NCBI GenBank assembly: GCA_002404515.1
Contig: DHJV01000069.1
Span: 1-20,126, forward strand
Reading direction: 5' to 3'
Length of the DNA: 20,126 nucleotides
From: Lachnospiraceae bacterium UBA4711
Lineage (GTDB): Bacteria > Bacillota > Clostridia > Lachnospirales > Lachnospiraceae
Below the pieces are notes generated by a model that was given only the letters and a program-made list of their open reading frames with translations, was not told where the DNA came from and searched no databases. Position 1 is the first letter of the stretch. Every line of letters begins with the position of its first letter. Shown one piece after another: positions 6,187-12,378 of this stretch. The position numbers and the translations under genes were made by a program.

Positions 6187-6653
6187 CATTTATGTCGTTC
6201 TGGCTAAGCACATAACAAGCCGGGATAACAACAGAAGGTGGTTTGTGTGTTTATCAGACCGATAGGTCAAAGTGTACTTTGACAATTAAATATAAAGACG
6301 TACAGGACGTGCGGAATATGTGGAGCCACTATGCAGACACGCCATGAGATACCTGCTTTTAACAAAAAGTCAAAGTGATGTAATACTGAAAATATTGAAA
6401 CTAAGGTATGGAGCGATTGATGTTTGGCAAAATGTGCAGCAGTTGTACGGGCGATGATACATATTTTAAATAATGATACTTCTGGAAAATCCAGTCATAG
6501 ATATGACGGTGCAAGACCGATGTGGACAGAGTAATGACCTGTCACCTGTATGTTTTATTTTAATATCTGGCAATAAGAGTCTATCAGTTTATTGGTGGAT
6601 TGTTATTGTCAGATATTTTTGTGCGTAAATATAGAGAAAGGGTGGATGTTTAT
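6187..6653. other. 467-bp gene-free region with repeats and palindromes
   Basis: No credible ORF covers this stretch. It contains GGATAACAACAGAA at 6223-6236 (second copy of the oriT-region 14-mer), the palindrome GTCAAAGT-GT-ACTTTGAC at 6266-6283, a GTCAAAGTG half-site at 6369-6377, and several short hairpin-forming blocks, such as GGTGCAAGACC near 6511. It could hold a structured RNA, a second transfer-related site or recombinase accessory sites. I could not assign it to a known RNA family. Confidence 0.5.
6266..6283. promoter_or_regulatory. Palindromic operator-like site GTCAAAGT-GT-ACTTTGAC
   Basis: Eight-base arms flank a 2-bp centre, a size typical of a dimer binding site. A matching half-site lies at 6369-6377, 103 bp downstream. 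The cognate protein is unknown. Confidence 0.4.
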
Positions 6654-6803
6654 ATGAATAATAAATCCTTGGTAAGATACAATCTTCAATTATCATATCT
6701 TGCTCAATTAAGAGATAAATCACTGATAACGGAAGAGGAATATAAAAAAATATTAGATAGTTTGAAAAAAGACTATAAAGTAATTTCTAATCGTTTTTGT
6801 TGA
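6654..6803 (+). CDS. 49-aa SHOCT-like protein next to the recombinase
   Basis: The ATG at 6654 follows AAAGGGTGG with an 8-nt gap; a longer in-frame reading from 6600 lacks a ribosome site. The protein has the helical pattern of short SHOCT-like domains (LRDKSLITEEEYKKILDSL). Such small proteins often lie directly before serine recombinases in Clostridia elements, from general recollection. Its stop codon (6801-6803) overlaps the -35 box of the recombinase promoter. The function is unknown. Confidence 0.7.
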   Translation: MNNKSLVRYNLQLSYLAQLRDKSLITEEEYKKILDSLKKDYKVISNRFC

Positions 6804-6828
6804 AAAAAAGTTCGTGTTCCTGTATAAT
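6800..6828 (+). promoter_or_regulatory. Recombinase promoter inside an inverted repeat
   Basis: TTGAAA (6800-6805), 17 bp and TATAAT (6823-6828) form a near-consensus promoter. GTGTTCCT at 6814-6821 and AGGAACAC at 6847-6854 flank the -10 box, so a protein binding this repeat would block transcription. The recombinase itself is a plausible repressor. Confidence 0.7.
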
Positions 6829-6837
6829 TGATGTGTA

Positions 6838-6854
6838 CACTACTATAGGAACAC
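6838..6854 (-). repeat. Copy of a recombinase-linked 17-bp repeat (inverted)
   Basis: CACTACTATAGGAACAC is the reverse complement of GTGTTCCAATAGTAGTG at 8534-8550 with one mismatch. It is also the right arm of the promoter-flanking inverted repeat (GTGTTCCT at 6814). It ends three bases before the recombinase start codon. Confidence 0.65.
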
Positions 6855-6857
6855 ACG

Positions 6858-8597
6858 ATGGAGGGCAAAATGGAGGTAGAAATAATAAAAGCAAATCCTG
6901 TTATACCAGGAGATGCGTGTGTGGATAGGAGTAGTAGAAAGCGTGTTGCAGCATATTGCCGTGTGAGTACCGATGATGAGGATCAGATAAAAAGCTATAA
7001 TTCGATGGTCAGATATTACACAGATTTGATTAAAAGCAATAAAGAGTGGGACATGGCGGGGGTATATGCGGATAAAGCTATTACAGGAACAAAGGTAGAT
7101 AAGCGAGAGAATTTTCAAAGACTTATTGATGACTGCCTGGATGGAAAAATTGATATGGTTATTGCTAAAAGCATACCGAGATTTGCAAGAAATACACTGG
7201 ACACATTAAAGTATGTCAGAATGCTAAAAGAGAGAAATATAGATGTATACTTTGAGGTGGAAAAAATACATAGTCTGAAGGATGGAGAATTTTTATTGAC
7301 GATTCTAAGTTCTGTAGCACAGCAGGAGGTTGAAAATACTTCGGCTTATGTGAGAAAAGGATTGAAGATGAAAATGGAACGTGGGGAAATGGTCGGATTT
7401 CAAGGATGCTTGGGATATGATTATGATCCTGTTACAAAAACGCTTTCCATCAACGAAGAGGGTGCCGAAGATGTGAAGTATATCTTTGATAGATATATTG
7501 CCGGAGCTGGTGGATGTATGATTGCAAGAGAGCTGAATGAGATGGGAAAAAGAACCATTAAAGGAAATAAATGGACGGTCTCTTCGGTTATGGGTATAGT
7601 AAAAAATGAGAAGTACAAGGGTGATCTATTGATGGGAAAAACCTATACAGTAGATGCTATATCAAAACGTAGACTTCAAAATATGGGACAGGAAGATAAA
7701 TACTATATTAAAAATCATCATCCTGCGATTGTGTCAGAAGATATTTTTGATAAGGCACAGGAAATCAGAAATAAAAGGAATGGAAATAGATGTAAGCCAT
7801 CTGTTGAATCTGGTTCCCGAATAAAGTACAGTCGCCAGTATGCATTTAGTAGTTTGATTGAGTGTGGTTATTGCGGCAAGATAGTTTCCAGACGTAGTTG
7901 GCATAGTAATACGAATCATACAAAAACAATATGGCAGTGTTCTAACAGTACAAAAAATGGAAAACAGAATTGCCCAGAAAGCAAGGGTGTTCCAGAAGAA
8001 GTTTTGGAAAAAGCGTTTCTTGAATCATACCGCATGTTATGTGATAATAACAATGATGTAATAGATGAGTTCATAAAAAGAGTTGATAAAGCATTATCTG
8101 AAGATAGTGTGGAATCAAAACTTGTGAAAGCGAAGAATACTGACACAAATTTGAGATCCAAGAGAAGCATTCTGTTGGAAAAATATCTAGATGGAAGTGT
8201 TGCACAAGATATATATGAAACAAAGGACTTAGAATTAGTTCGTAAGTTAGCAGCAAATGATGCAGCTATTGAAAGTCTGAAAAACAGTGTAAATATAGAA
8301 AAAGTTCATCGTATCAGATTAAAAGAATTCAGAAAAGTTTTGGAGGAAAATCGATATCTTGAAAAGTTTGACAGATCTGTATTTGAAAGCTTGATAGAGA
8401 AAGTAATCCTTGGTGGATACGATGAAGATGGTAATTCAGATCCCTACAAAGTAACTTTTATTTATAGAACAGGATATAAAGATGATTTGTATGGATGTAA
8501 GACTCGTTATAGTAATACCTCGACAAATAAAAAGTGTTCCAATAGTAGTGACGAGGTGAAAGCAGTGTGTTTCAACTGTAGTGACGACACACGTTGA
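6858..8597 (+). CDS. Large serine recombinase (TnpX/TndX-like integrase)
   Basis: The 579-residue protein has an N-terminal resolvase catalytic domain: YCRVSTDDE with nucleophile Ser37, and IAKSIPRFARN in the conserved arginine region. A recombinase DNA-binding domain follows (about 175-330). The zinc-ribbon domain (ECGYCGK, then C and C in WQCSN...QNCPES) lies around 338-380. The C-terminal region is coiled-coil-like and includes FDRSVFESLIEKVIL. These enzymes excise and integrate elements such as Tn4451 and Tn5397. ATG at 6858 is weakly served by AGGA at 6847; ATG at 6870 follows GGAGGG at only 4 nt and is an alternative. A candidate attachment core lies inside the last codons, so excision could change the C-terminus. 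Confidence 0.93.
   Translation: MEGKMEVEIIKANPVIPGDACVDRSSRKRVAAYCRVSTDDEDQIKSYNSMVRYYTDLIKSNKEWDMAGVYADKAITGTKVDKRENFQRLIDDCLDGKIDMVIAKSIPRFARNTLDTLKYVRMLKERNIDVYFEVEKIHSLKDGEFLLTILSSVAQQEVENTSAYVRKGLKMKMERGEMVGFQGCLGYDYDPVTKTLSINEEGAEDVKYIFDRYIAGAGGCMIARELNEMGKRTIKGNKWTVSSVMGIVKNEKYKGDLLMGKTYTVDAISKRRLQNMGQEDKYYIKNHHPAIVSEDIFDKAQEIRNKRNGNRCKPSVESGSRIKYSRQYAFSSLIECGYCGKIVSRRSWHSNTNHTKTIWQCSNSTKNGKQNCPESKGVPEEVLEKAFLESYRMLCDNNNDVIDEFIKRVDKALSEDSVESKLVKAKNTDTNLRSKRSILLEKYLDGSVAQDIYETKDLELVRKLAANDAAIESLKNSVNIEKVHRIRLKEFRKVLEENRYLEKFDRSVFESLIEKVILGGYDEDGNSDPYKVTFIYRTGYKDDLYGCKTRYSNTSTNKKCSNSSDEVKAVCFNCSDDTR
8534..8550 (+). repeat. Recombinase-linked 17-bp repeat near the gene's 3' end
   Basis: GTGTTCCAATAGTAGTG matches 6854-6838 on the other strand at 16 of 17 positions. 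The element-end candidate CAATAGTAGT (8540-8549) lies inside it. GTAGTGACGA at 8545-8554 recurs at 8578-8587. The inverted repeat GTTTCAAC (8569-8576) with GTTGAAAC (8593-8600) follows, spanning the recombinase stop codon. This density of repeats is expected of a recombinase binding site. Confidence 0.6.
8540..8549 (+). repeat. Candidate right attachment core of the mobilizable element
   Basis: CAATAGTAGT is identical to 3114-3123 and in the same orientation. If it is the crossover site, the element spans about 5.43 kb and the recombinase codons after Ser564 come from flanking DNA. Confidence 0.35.
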
Positions 8598-8708
8598 AAC
8601 GGTCTGTTTGCTGTCAAGGAAAGACAAATAAGTGCCGAAAAGTGGCGTATTTAGAAGATAGAGATGTTTGGATTGAACAGATAATATTGTCTTTTAACTG
8701 GAAGAAAC

Positions 8709-8739
8709 AACCCTCCCGACCATCATGGTCAGGAGGGTT
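8709..8739. terminator. Strong hairpin, terminator on either strand
   Basis: AACCCTCCCGACCAT (8709-8723) pairs with ATGGTCAGGAGGGTT (8725-8739) except for one position. The better T-rich tail is on the minus strand (TTGTTTCTT), just after the remnant ORF that ends at 8748. In the plus direction it would stop recombinase transcription. Confidence 0.6.
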
Positions 8740-8747
8740 TCGTGCGT

Positions 8748-8858
8748 CTATGGGACGTATACATCAATATCGATACTAACACCGGATTTCAGTTCGAACG
8801 TGAATTGGTCATCCCAGATAGTAATCTGTTTGATTCAGCATCGCACCAGCGATTCGAA
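8748..8858 (-). pseudogene. Possible 3' remnant of another serine recombinase
   Basis: On the minus strand, one frame reads FFESLVRC, a TGA (8837-8835), then IKQITIWDDQFTFELKSG and on to a TAG at 8750-8748, followed at once by a terminator hairpin. The FESLV...ITIWDDQFTFELKSG pattern resembles the C-terminal end of serine recombinases; compare FESLIEKVIL in the intact enzyme at 6858-8597. Nothing upstream continues the domain. It may be a scar of an older element. The identification rests on about 35 residues. Confidence 0.35.
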
Positions 8859-8893
8859 GAATATAACAAAGTTCAGAAATACAAAAATATCTG

Positions 8894-8936
8894 TTGAAAG
8901 AAAAGTTGTCACATGATATTATAGCCGTAAATACGG
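8894..8936 (+). promoter_or_regulatory. Promoter and palindromic operator of the Xre regulator
   Basis: TTGAAA (8894-8899), 17 bp and TATTAT (8917-8922) form a promoter. The palindrome CCGTA-AA-TACGG (8925-8936) covers the expected start site, and a TACGG half-site follows at 8953-8957. The layout suggests autorepression by the Xre protein encoded next. Confidence 0.6.
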
Positions 8937-8981
8937 AATGTAAATATGAAAATACGGATAAAAATAATGTAGGAGGACAAA

Positions 8982-9347
8982 ATGATTATCAGTGAAAGAA
9001 TTTTTTATATGATGGAGAAAAAGAACATGACCCAGTTGGAACTTTCAAAAAGGACTGGGATTGCAACAAGTAACATTAGTGACTGGAAGAAGAAAAAGAC
9101 AAACCCCAAAGCAGACAGTTTGTTGTCTATATGTGATGCATTGGAGATTACTCCCGAACAGCTTTTGACAGGAAAAGGAATTGATCCGGGATATAAAGAT
9201 GAAGATGTAAATTATGAAGTTACAAGGTCGGATATTAAAATTTTAAAGCAGATTCACAGCCTTGGAGATGAGCAGTATAAAAGATTGATGGCGTATATGA
9301 AAGCATTGCAGAAGTTGGAGCAGATGGAGAACATGGTGGAGGAATAG
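8982..9347 (+). CDS. Xre-family helix-turn-helix transcriptional regulator
   Basis: The 121-residue protein has an N-terminal HTH_3 domain at about residues 5-62. Its recognition-helix region is MTQLELSKRTGIATSNISDWKKKK, interrupted by no gap, followed by LLSICDALEITPEQLLTG. The C-terminal 45 residues are helical and charged and probably dimerise. The ATG at 8982 follows AGGAGG. A palindrome over its promoter suggests autoregulation. The KilA-N pseudogene begins two bases after its stop codon, so the two were one operon. Prophage and mobile-element repressors often have this form, but no other phage gene is present. Confidence 0.88.
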   Translation: MIISERIFYMMEKKNMTQLELSKRTGIATSNISDWKKKKTNPKADSLLSICDALEITPEQLLTGKGIDPGYKDEDVNYEVTRSDIKILKQIHSLGDEQYKRLMAYMKALQKLEQMENMVEE

Positions 9348-9349
9348 AG

Positions 9350-10207
9350 ATGGCAAATAAAATAGTTAGGGAAATTATTCACGCAAAAGGAATTGATATT
9401 GGGATTTACACGAAAGATTTTGAAAATGAATATATTTCGTTGACAGATATTGCAAAATATAGAAATGATAATGATCCTAGATTTGTCATTCAGAACTGGA
9501 TGTGAAATAGAAATACAGTTGAGTTTTTGGCTGTTTGGGAAGAACTTCATAATCTGGATTTTAACCGTGTGCAATTCGAGGCGGTTAGGAGTGAGGCAGG
9601 ATTAAACAGATTTGTTATGACGCCAACTAAATGGATTGAACAGACAAATGCTATTGGAATAGTGTCAAAAGCAGGCAGATATGGAGGAGGAACTTATGCA
9701 CATAGCGATATTGCTATGGCATTTGCTACATGGATCTCTCCGGAATTTCAACTGTATATTATGAAAGATTACCGCAGGTTAAAACAAGATGAAAACAGTC
9801 GGCTTTCATTGGACTGGAACCTGAACAGAGCTTTATCAAAGGTGAACTACCGTATTCACACGGATGCAGTGAAGGAAAATTTGATTCCACCAGAACTAAC
9901 ACCGGAACAGATTGCTTATACATATGCCAGTGAAGCGGATCTTTTAAATGTTGCTTTATTTGGTCAGACTGCAAAGCAATGGAAAAATAATAATCGGGGG
10001 AAAAAAGGAAATGTACGTGATGATGCAAACTTAAATCAGTTATTGGTATTGGCAAACATGGAAAGTTATAATGCGATTTTAATAGAGCAGGGAAGAACTC
10101 AATCAGAAAGACTTATATTGCTTAGAAATTTGGCAATCAGGCAAATGGATACATTAGCCCGTATCAATCTGTCGGCAGTTTCGGCACTTCCTGGAGGTGA
10201 TATGTAA
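9350..10207 (+). pseudogene. KilA-N domain protein gene broken by one in-frame TGA
   Basis: The frame from ATG 9350 to TAA 10207 is open over 285 codons except for TGA at 9503-9505. The reading is ...RFVIQNWM, stop, NRNTVEFLAVWEEL..., where family members usually have an arginine, so a CGA-to-TGA change is likely. The KilA-N domain spans the stop: ISLTDIAKYR before it, and THE-type signature TYAHSDIAMAFATWISPEF after it. The C-terminal region is helical. KilA-N proteins are DNA-binding proteins of phages and mobile elements. No frameshift is seen, so the decay is recent, or the stop is read through or a sequencing error. A restart at ATG 9629, or a TTG near 9527, lacks a ribosome site. Confidence 0.85.
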
Positions 10208-10264
10208 ATTGAAGAAAGAGGCAAAAAGACAGCTATTAGAAAGTAATATAGGATAAAGTCAGCA

Positions 10265-10299
10265 AATCACAAGGCAATTTTTCTAACTGCCTTGTGATT
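10265..10299. terminator. Hairpin between convergent genes
   Basis: A perfect 12-bp stem, AATCACAAGGCA (10265-10276) with TGCCTTGTGATT (10288-10299), has an 11-nt loop. It sits between the KilA-N gene and the leftward RHH gene. The T tails are weak on both sides, so efficiency is uncertain. Confidence 0.55.
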
Positions 10300-10308
10300 G
10301 GTTATACC

Positions 10309-10518
10309 TTACTCCCAATCCTGTTTCTTATGCTCTGCATTGGAGTGATCGGGTCTTTGCAGGTCGTGCAGCGCGTATTCGCAGGCTTGGATGACAAAGC
10401 TGGAGAAGGTGACATCCTGATTTTGAATCGCTGCTTCTATTTTGTGAATTAAAGGAATTGGAAAACGAATCGTTTTGTTTTCCGATTCTTTTTTATTTGG
10501 TTTTAATTGAAATGCCAT
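10309..10518 (-). CDS. Small ribbon-helix-helix protein (YlcI/YnfO-like)
   Basis: The 69-residue leftward protein has a basic start (MAFQLKPNKKESENK), a beta strand TIRFPIP and two helices (LIHKIEAAIQ and FSSFVIQACEYALHDL), the pattern of MetJ/Arc-type RHH DNA-binding proteins. It resembles the YlcI/YnfO family. The ATG is preceded by GGAGGTG at 5-6 nt. Its upstream region, shared with the rightward ChW gene, carries three TTGCAA boxes spaced 24-25 bp apart, plausible operator sites. It may control itself and the divergent surface-protein gene. No toxin partner gene is seen beside it. Confidence 0.75.
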   Translation of the reverse strand: MAFQLKPNKKESENKTIRFPIPLIHKIEAAIQNQDVTFSSFVIQACEYALHDLQRPDHSNAEHKKQDWE

Positions 10519-10545
10519 AATTACACCTCCGTTTAAGTTATATTA

Positions 10546-10600
10546 TTGCAAATAACAGATGAAGTATGCATTGCAAGGTGCAATACAGAACATATTGCAA
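10546..10600. promoter_or_regulatory. Three evenly spaced TTGCAA boxes between divergent genes
   Basis: TTGCAA occurs at 10546-10551, 10571-10576 and 10595-10600. The middle copy is half of ATTGCA-AGG-TGCAAT (10570-10584). The last copy is the -35 box of the rightward promoter. Even spacing of about 24-25 bp puts the boxes on one face of the helix, as expected for a multimeric repressor; the adjacent RHH protein is a candidate. Confidence 0.45.
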
Positions 10601-10623
10601 CAAAGAATCGCTTATGCTATAAT
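10595..10623 (+). promoter_or_regulatory. Promoter of the ChW-repeat protein transcript
   Basis: TTGCAA (10595-10600), 17 bp and TATAAT (10618-10623) form a strong promoter. It would give a 5' untranslated leader of about 240 nt before the ATG at 10869, long enough to hold the structured element at 10646-10740. Confidence 0.65.
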
Positions 10624-10645
10624 GGGCAAAGAAATGGGGAAGAAA

Positions 10646-10740
10646 AGAATTGGTAGTCCCTCTTGACAAACAACTTAGAATGCGGTACTCTACCAACTAC
10701 AGGTGGTTCGAGCCACCATTTCGAGAGTTTACCAATTTCT
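10646..10740 (+). ncRNA. Structured, tRNA-like leader element of unknown class
   Basis: Outer arms AGAATTGGTA (10646-10655) and TACCAATTTCT (10730-10740) pair with one bulge. Inside are GGTGG-TTCGAG-CCACC (10702-10717), resembling a T arm, and GGTA-CTC-TACC. On the minus strand, GTAGTTGGTAGAGTACC (10700-10684) matches a tRNA D arm. No complete cloverleaf can be drawn on either strand. It may be a tRNA-derived remnant or a regulatory leader. The fold was worked out by eye only. Confidence 0.35.
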
Positions 10741-10747
10741 AATTAAA

Positions 10748-10785
10748 CGAGTAATACGAATTCAAGTGATCGAGAAATATGAATT
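10748..10785 (+). promoter_or_regulatory. Two copies of the CGAG-N4-AYGAATT motif
   Basis: CGAGTAATACGAATT at 10748-10762 and CGAGAAATATGAATT at 10771-10785 are 23 bp apart, about two helical turns. Three more copies lie before the gene at 12379. A regulator binding direct repeats is inferred. The copies lie downstream of the promoter at 10595, so repression or a second promoter is possible. Confidence 0.45.
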
Positions 10786-10868
10786 TCCCATTGAAGTACA
10801 ATGAAACCAGAGACGAGGGTGTACCCACATAGTCGGATGATGAGTGGTATCGCAGAGGAGGATGAATT

Positions 10869-12206
10869 ATGAGAAAAATGGTACAAAAGATGATTGCGAT
10901 TGCAGTTGCAATGGTGATTGTACTGGGTATGGCATCTGTGACGCAGATGGATACGCTTGCGGCGTCGTATTCTTTCGAGGGAGAGGCGCATGTGCAGACA
11001 TACGGCGACAGAGCGGGTGTTTACAGGAACAACACGCTGACACTCGGAACAATTGGGCAGGCGAAACGGTTGGAGCGGATCAAGATCAAGTTCAACAATC
11101 AGACCGGGTATGATGGCTCGATTGAATACCGGGTTCATCGTCAGACATATGGTTGGACAAACTGGGTGAAGAATAACCAGTTTGCGGGCACCAAAGGAGA
11201 AGCGAAACGGCTGGAGGGAATCCAGGTTCGTCTGACTGGAGAGATTGCGGAGCATTATTCGATTCGCTATCGGGTGCATATCCAGACGTATGGCTGGAGT
11301 CAGGGCTGGCAGTATGATGGCGCGCTCGCGGGAACGGAGGGCGAGGCAAAGAGACTGGAAAGTCTGGAAGTGCAGCTGGTTCCGAAGTCTGAGACGATGG
11401 GACTGGTGTACCGCGTACATCGTCAGACATATGGCTGGGAGACATCGTACAAAACGATGGGACAGGTTAGCGGCACAACGGGTGAAGGAAAACGATTGGA
11501 AGGCATCGAAATCGCTTTGACCGGAAATGAGTATAGTGGAAGCATCGAATATTCTACCCACGTACAGAGCTATGGCTGGATGAATGAGGTGTCAAATGGT
11601 ATGATGAGCGGCACTTCCGGGCAGGCAAAACGACTGGAAGCAATTCGAATCCGTCTCAAGGGAGAAATCGCAAACCATTACGATATCTGTTATCGTGTGC
11701 ATGCACAGACCTACGGATGGCTTTCGTGGGCGTGGAATGGAGATCCGGCAGGTACGAGCGGCCTTGGCAAGCGGTTGGAGGCAATTCAGATCGTACTTGT
11801 GAAAAAGGGCGACGGTGTTTGGACGGATCTAAATGGAATCAAGAGCAAAGCGGCTTTTCCATATATTACTCCGCATGATTGTAAGTGGAAAACGGTTGTA
11901 GATGAGCCAGCGCATGAAACACCGATTTATCAGGAGCAGGATGTGTATGAGAATCATAGTGTATGGTGGCCTGATGGCAGTTATGCTGATGAACTCAGAG
12001 ATTCAGGTGCAAAAGTGAGATGGTGTGCACAACATTGTGTTAGATGCTTCCCGAACTGCCCAGATCCAGATCCTGCCGGGCGCTGTGCACTTAATGTTGT
12101 AGACACAGTAATATGGGTAGGAACAAAGAAAGTCCAGATCGGTACCAAACGTACCGAAGCCATCACCCATCAGGAATGCGAATACTGCGGCCTTAGAAAG
12201 CAGTAA
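10869..12206 (+). CDS. Secreted ChW-repeat surface protein with a Cys-rich C-terminus
   Basis: The ATG follows AGAGGAGG. Residues 1-32 are a Sec signal peptide, cleaved after LAA. Six tandem repeats of about 45 residues follow at about 36-75, 85-127, 135-178, 185-227, 233-275 and 284-326. Each reads roughly YRVHxQTYGW...AGTxGxAKRLExIxIxL, the clostridial hydrophobic W (ChW, PF07538) pattern; the first copy is degenerate and lacks the key Trp. Residues about 345-445 carry eight cysteines (HDC, WC, HC, RC, NC, RC, QEC, YC), suggesting disulfides or a metal site. ChW repeats are linked to extracellular carbohydrate or cell-surface interaction in Clostridia. No membrane anchor or enzyme domain is seen, so the protein is probably released or wall-associated. 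Confidence 0.9.
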   Translation: MRKMVQKMIAIAVAMVIVLGMASVTQMDTLAASYSFEGEAHVQTYGDRAGVYRNNTLTLGTIGQAKRLERIKIKFNNQTGYDGSIEYRVHRQTYGWTNWVKNNQFAGTKGEAKRLEGIQVRLTGEIAEHYSIRYRVHIQTYGWSQGWQYDGALAGTEGEAKRLESLEVQLVPKSETMGLVYRVHRQTYGWETSYKTMGQVSGTTGEGKRLEGIEIALTGNEYSGSIEYSTHVQSYGWMNEVSNGMMSGTSGQAKRLEAIRIRLKGEIANHYDICYRVHAQTYGWLSWAWNGDPAGTSGLGKRLEAIQIVLVKKGDGVWTDLNGIKSKAAFPYITPHDCKWKTVVDEPAHETPIYQEQDVYENHSVWWPDGSYADELRDSGAKVRWCAQHCVRCFPNCPDPDPAGRCALNVVDTVIWVGTKKVQIGTKRTEAITHQECEYCGLRKQ

Positions 12207-12223
12207 CCACCAAAAATCAAAAC

Positions 12224-12252
12224 CCCCAGTCTCGAAGCCGAAGAGGCTGGGG
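12224..12252. terminator. Hairpin after the ChW gene
   Basis: CCCCAGTCTC (12224-12233) pairs with GAGGCTGGGG (12243-12252), with one T-G wobble. The T-rich tail is on the minus strand (GGTTTTGATTTTT), while the plus-strand tail is GCGTCT. It may still end the ChW transcript, but the geometry favours leftward transcription. Confidence 0.45.
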
Positions 12253-12262
12253 CGTCTATCAA

Positions 12263-12328
12263 CGAGAATCACGAATACAAATACAACGAGAAAAACGAAC
12301 ATCCATTTTTAAGCGAGCAAATACGAAT
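12263..12328 (+). promoter_or_regulatory. Three copies of the CGAG-N4/5-ACGAAY motif
   Basis: The copies are CGAGAATCACGAAT (12263-12276), CGAGAAAAACGAAC (12287-12300) and CGAGCAAATACGAAT (12314-12328), spaced 24 and 27 bp apart. They lie 50-115 bp before the ATG at 12379. The same motif occurs twice before the ChW gene, so one regulator may control both genes. Confidence 0.5.
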
Positions 12329-12378
12329 TTTATTGTAGGCAGATACTGTTAACTTGTTTGGAAAGGGGTGTTTTTTTC

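Noticed and set aside
6187..6653. Group II intron or CRISPR-type RNA
   Set aside because: No domain V-like hairpin, no intron-encoded protein, no repeat-spacer array and no cas gene were seen.
8982..10207. Intact prophage regulatory region
   Set aside because: Only an Xre regulator and a broken KilA-N gene are present, with no integrase, structural or lysis genes adjoining.
10680..10720. Functional tRNA gene
   Set aside because: T-arm-like and D-arm-like parts lie on opposite strands, and no acceptor stem or anticodon arm could be built.
10743..11561. 272-codon minus-strand ORF
   Set aside because: It is an antisense shadow of the ChW repeats, rich in His, Arg, Cys and Leu, with no start signal.
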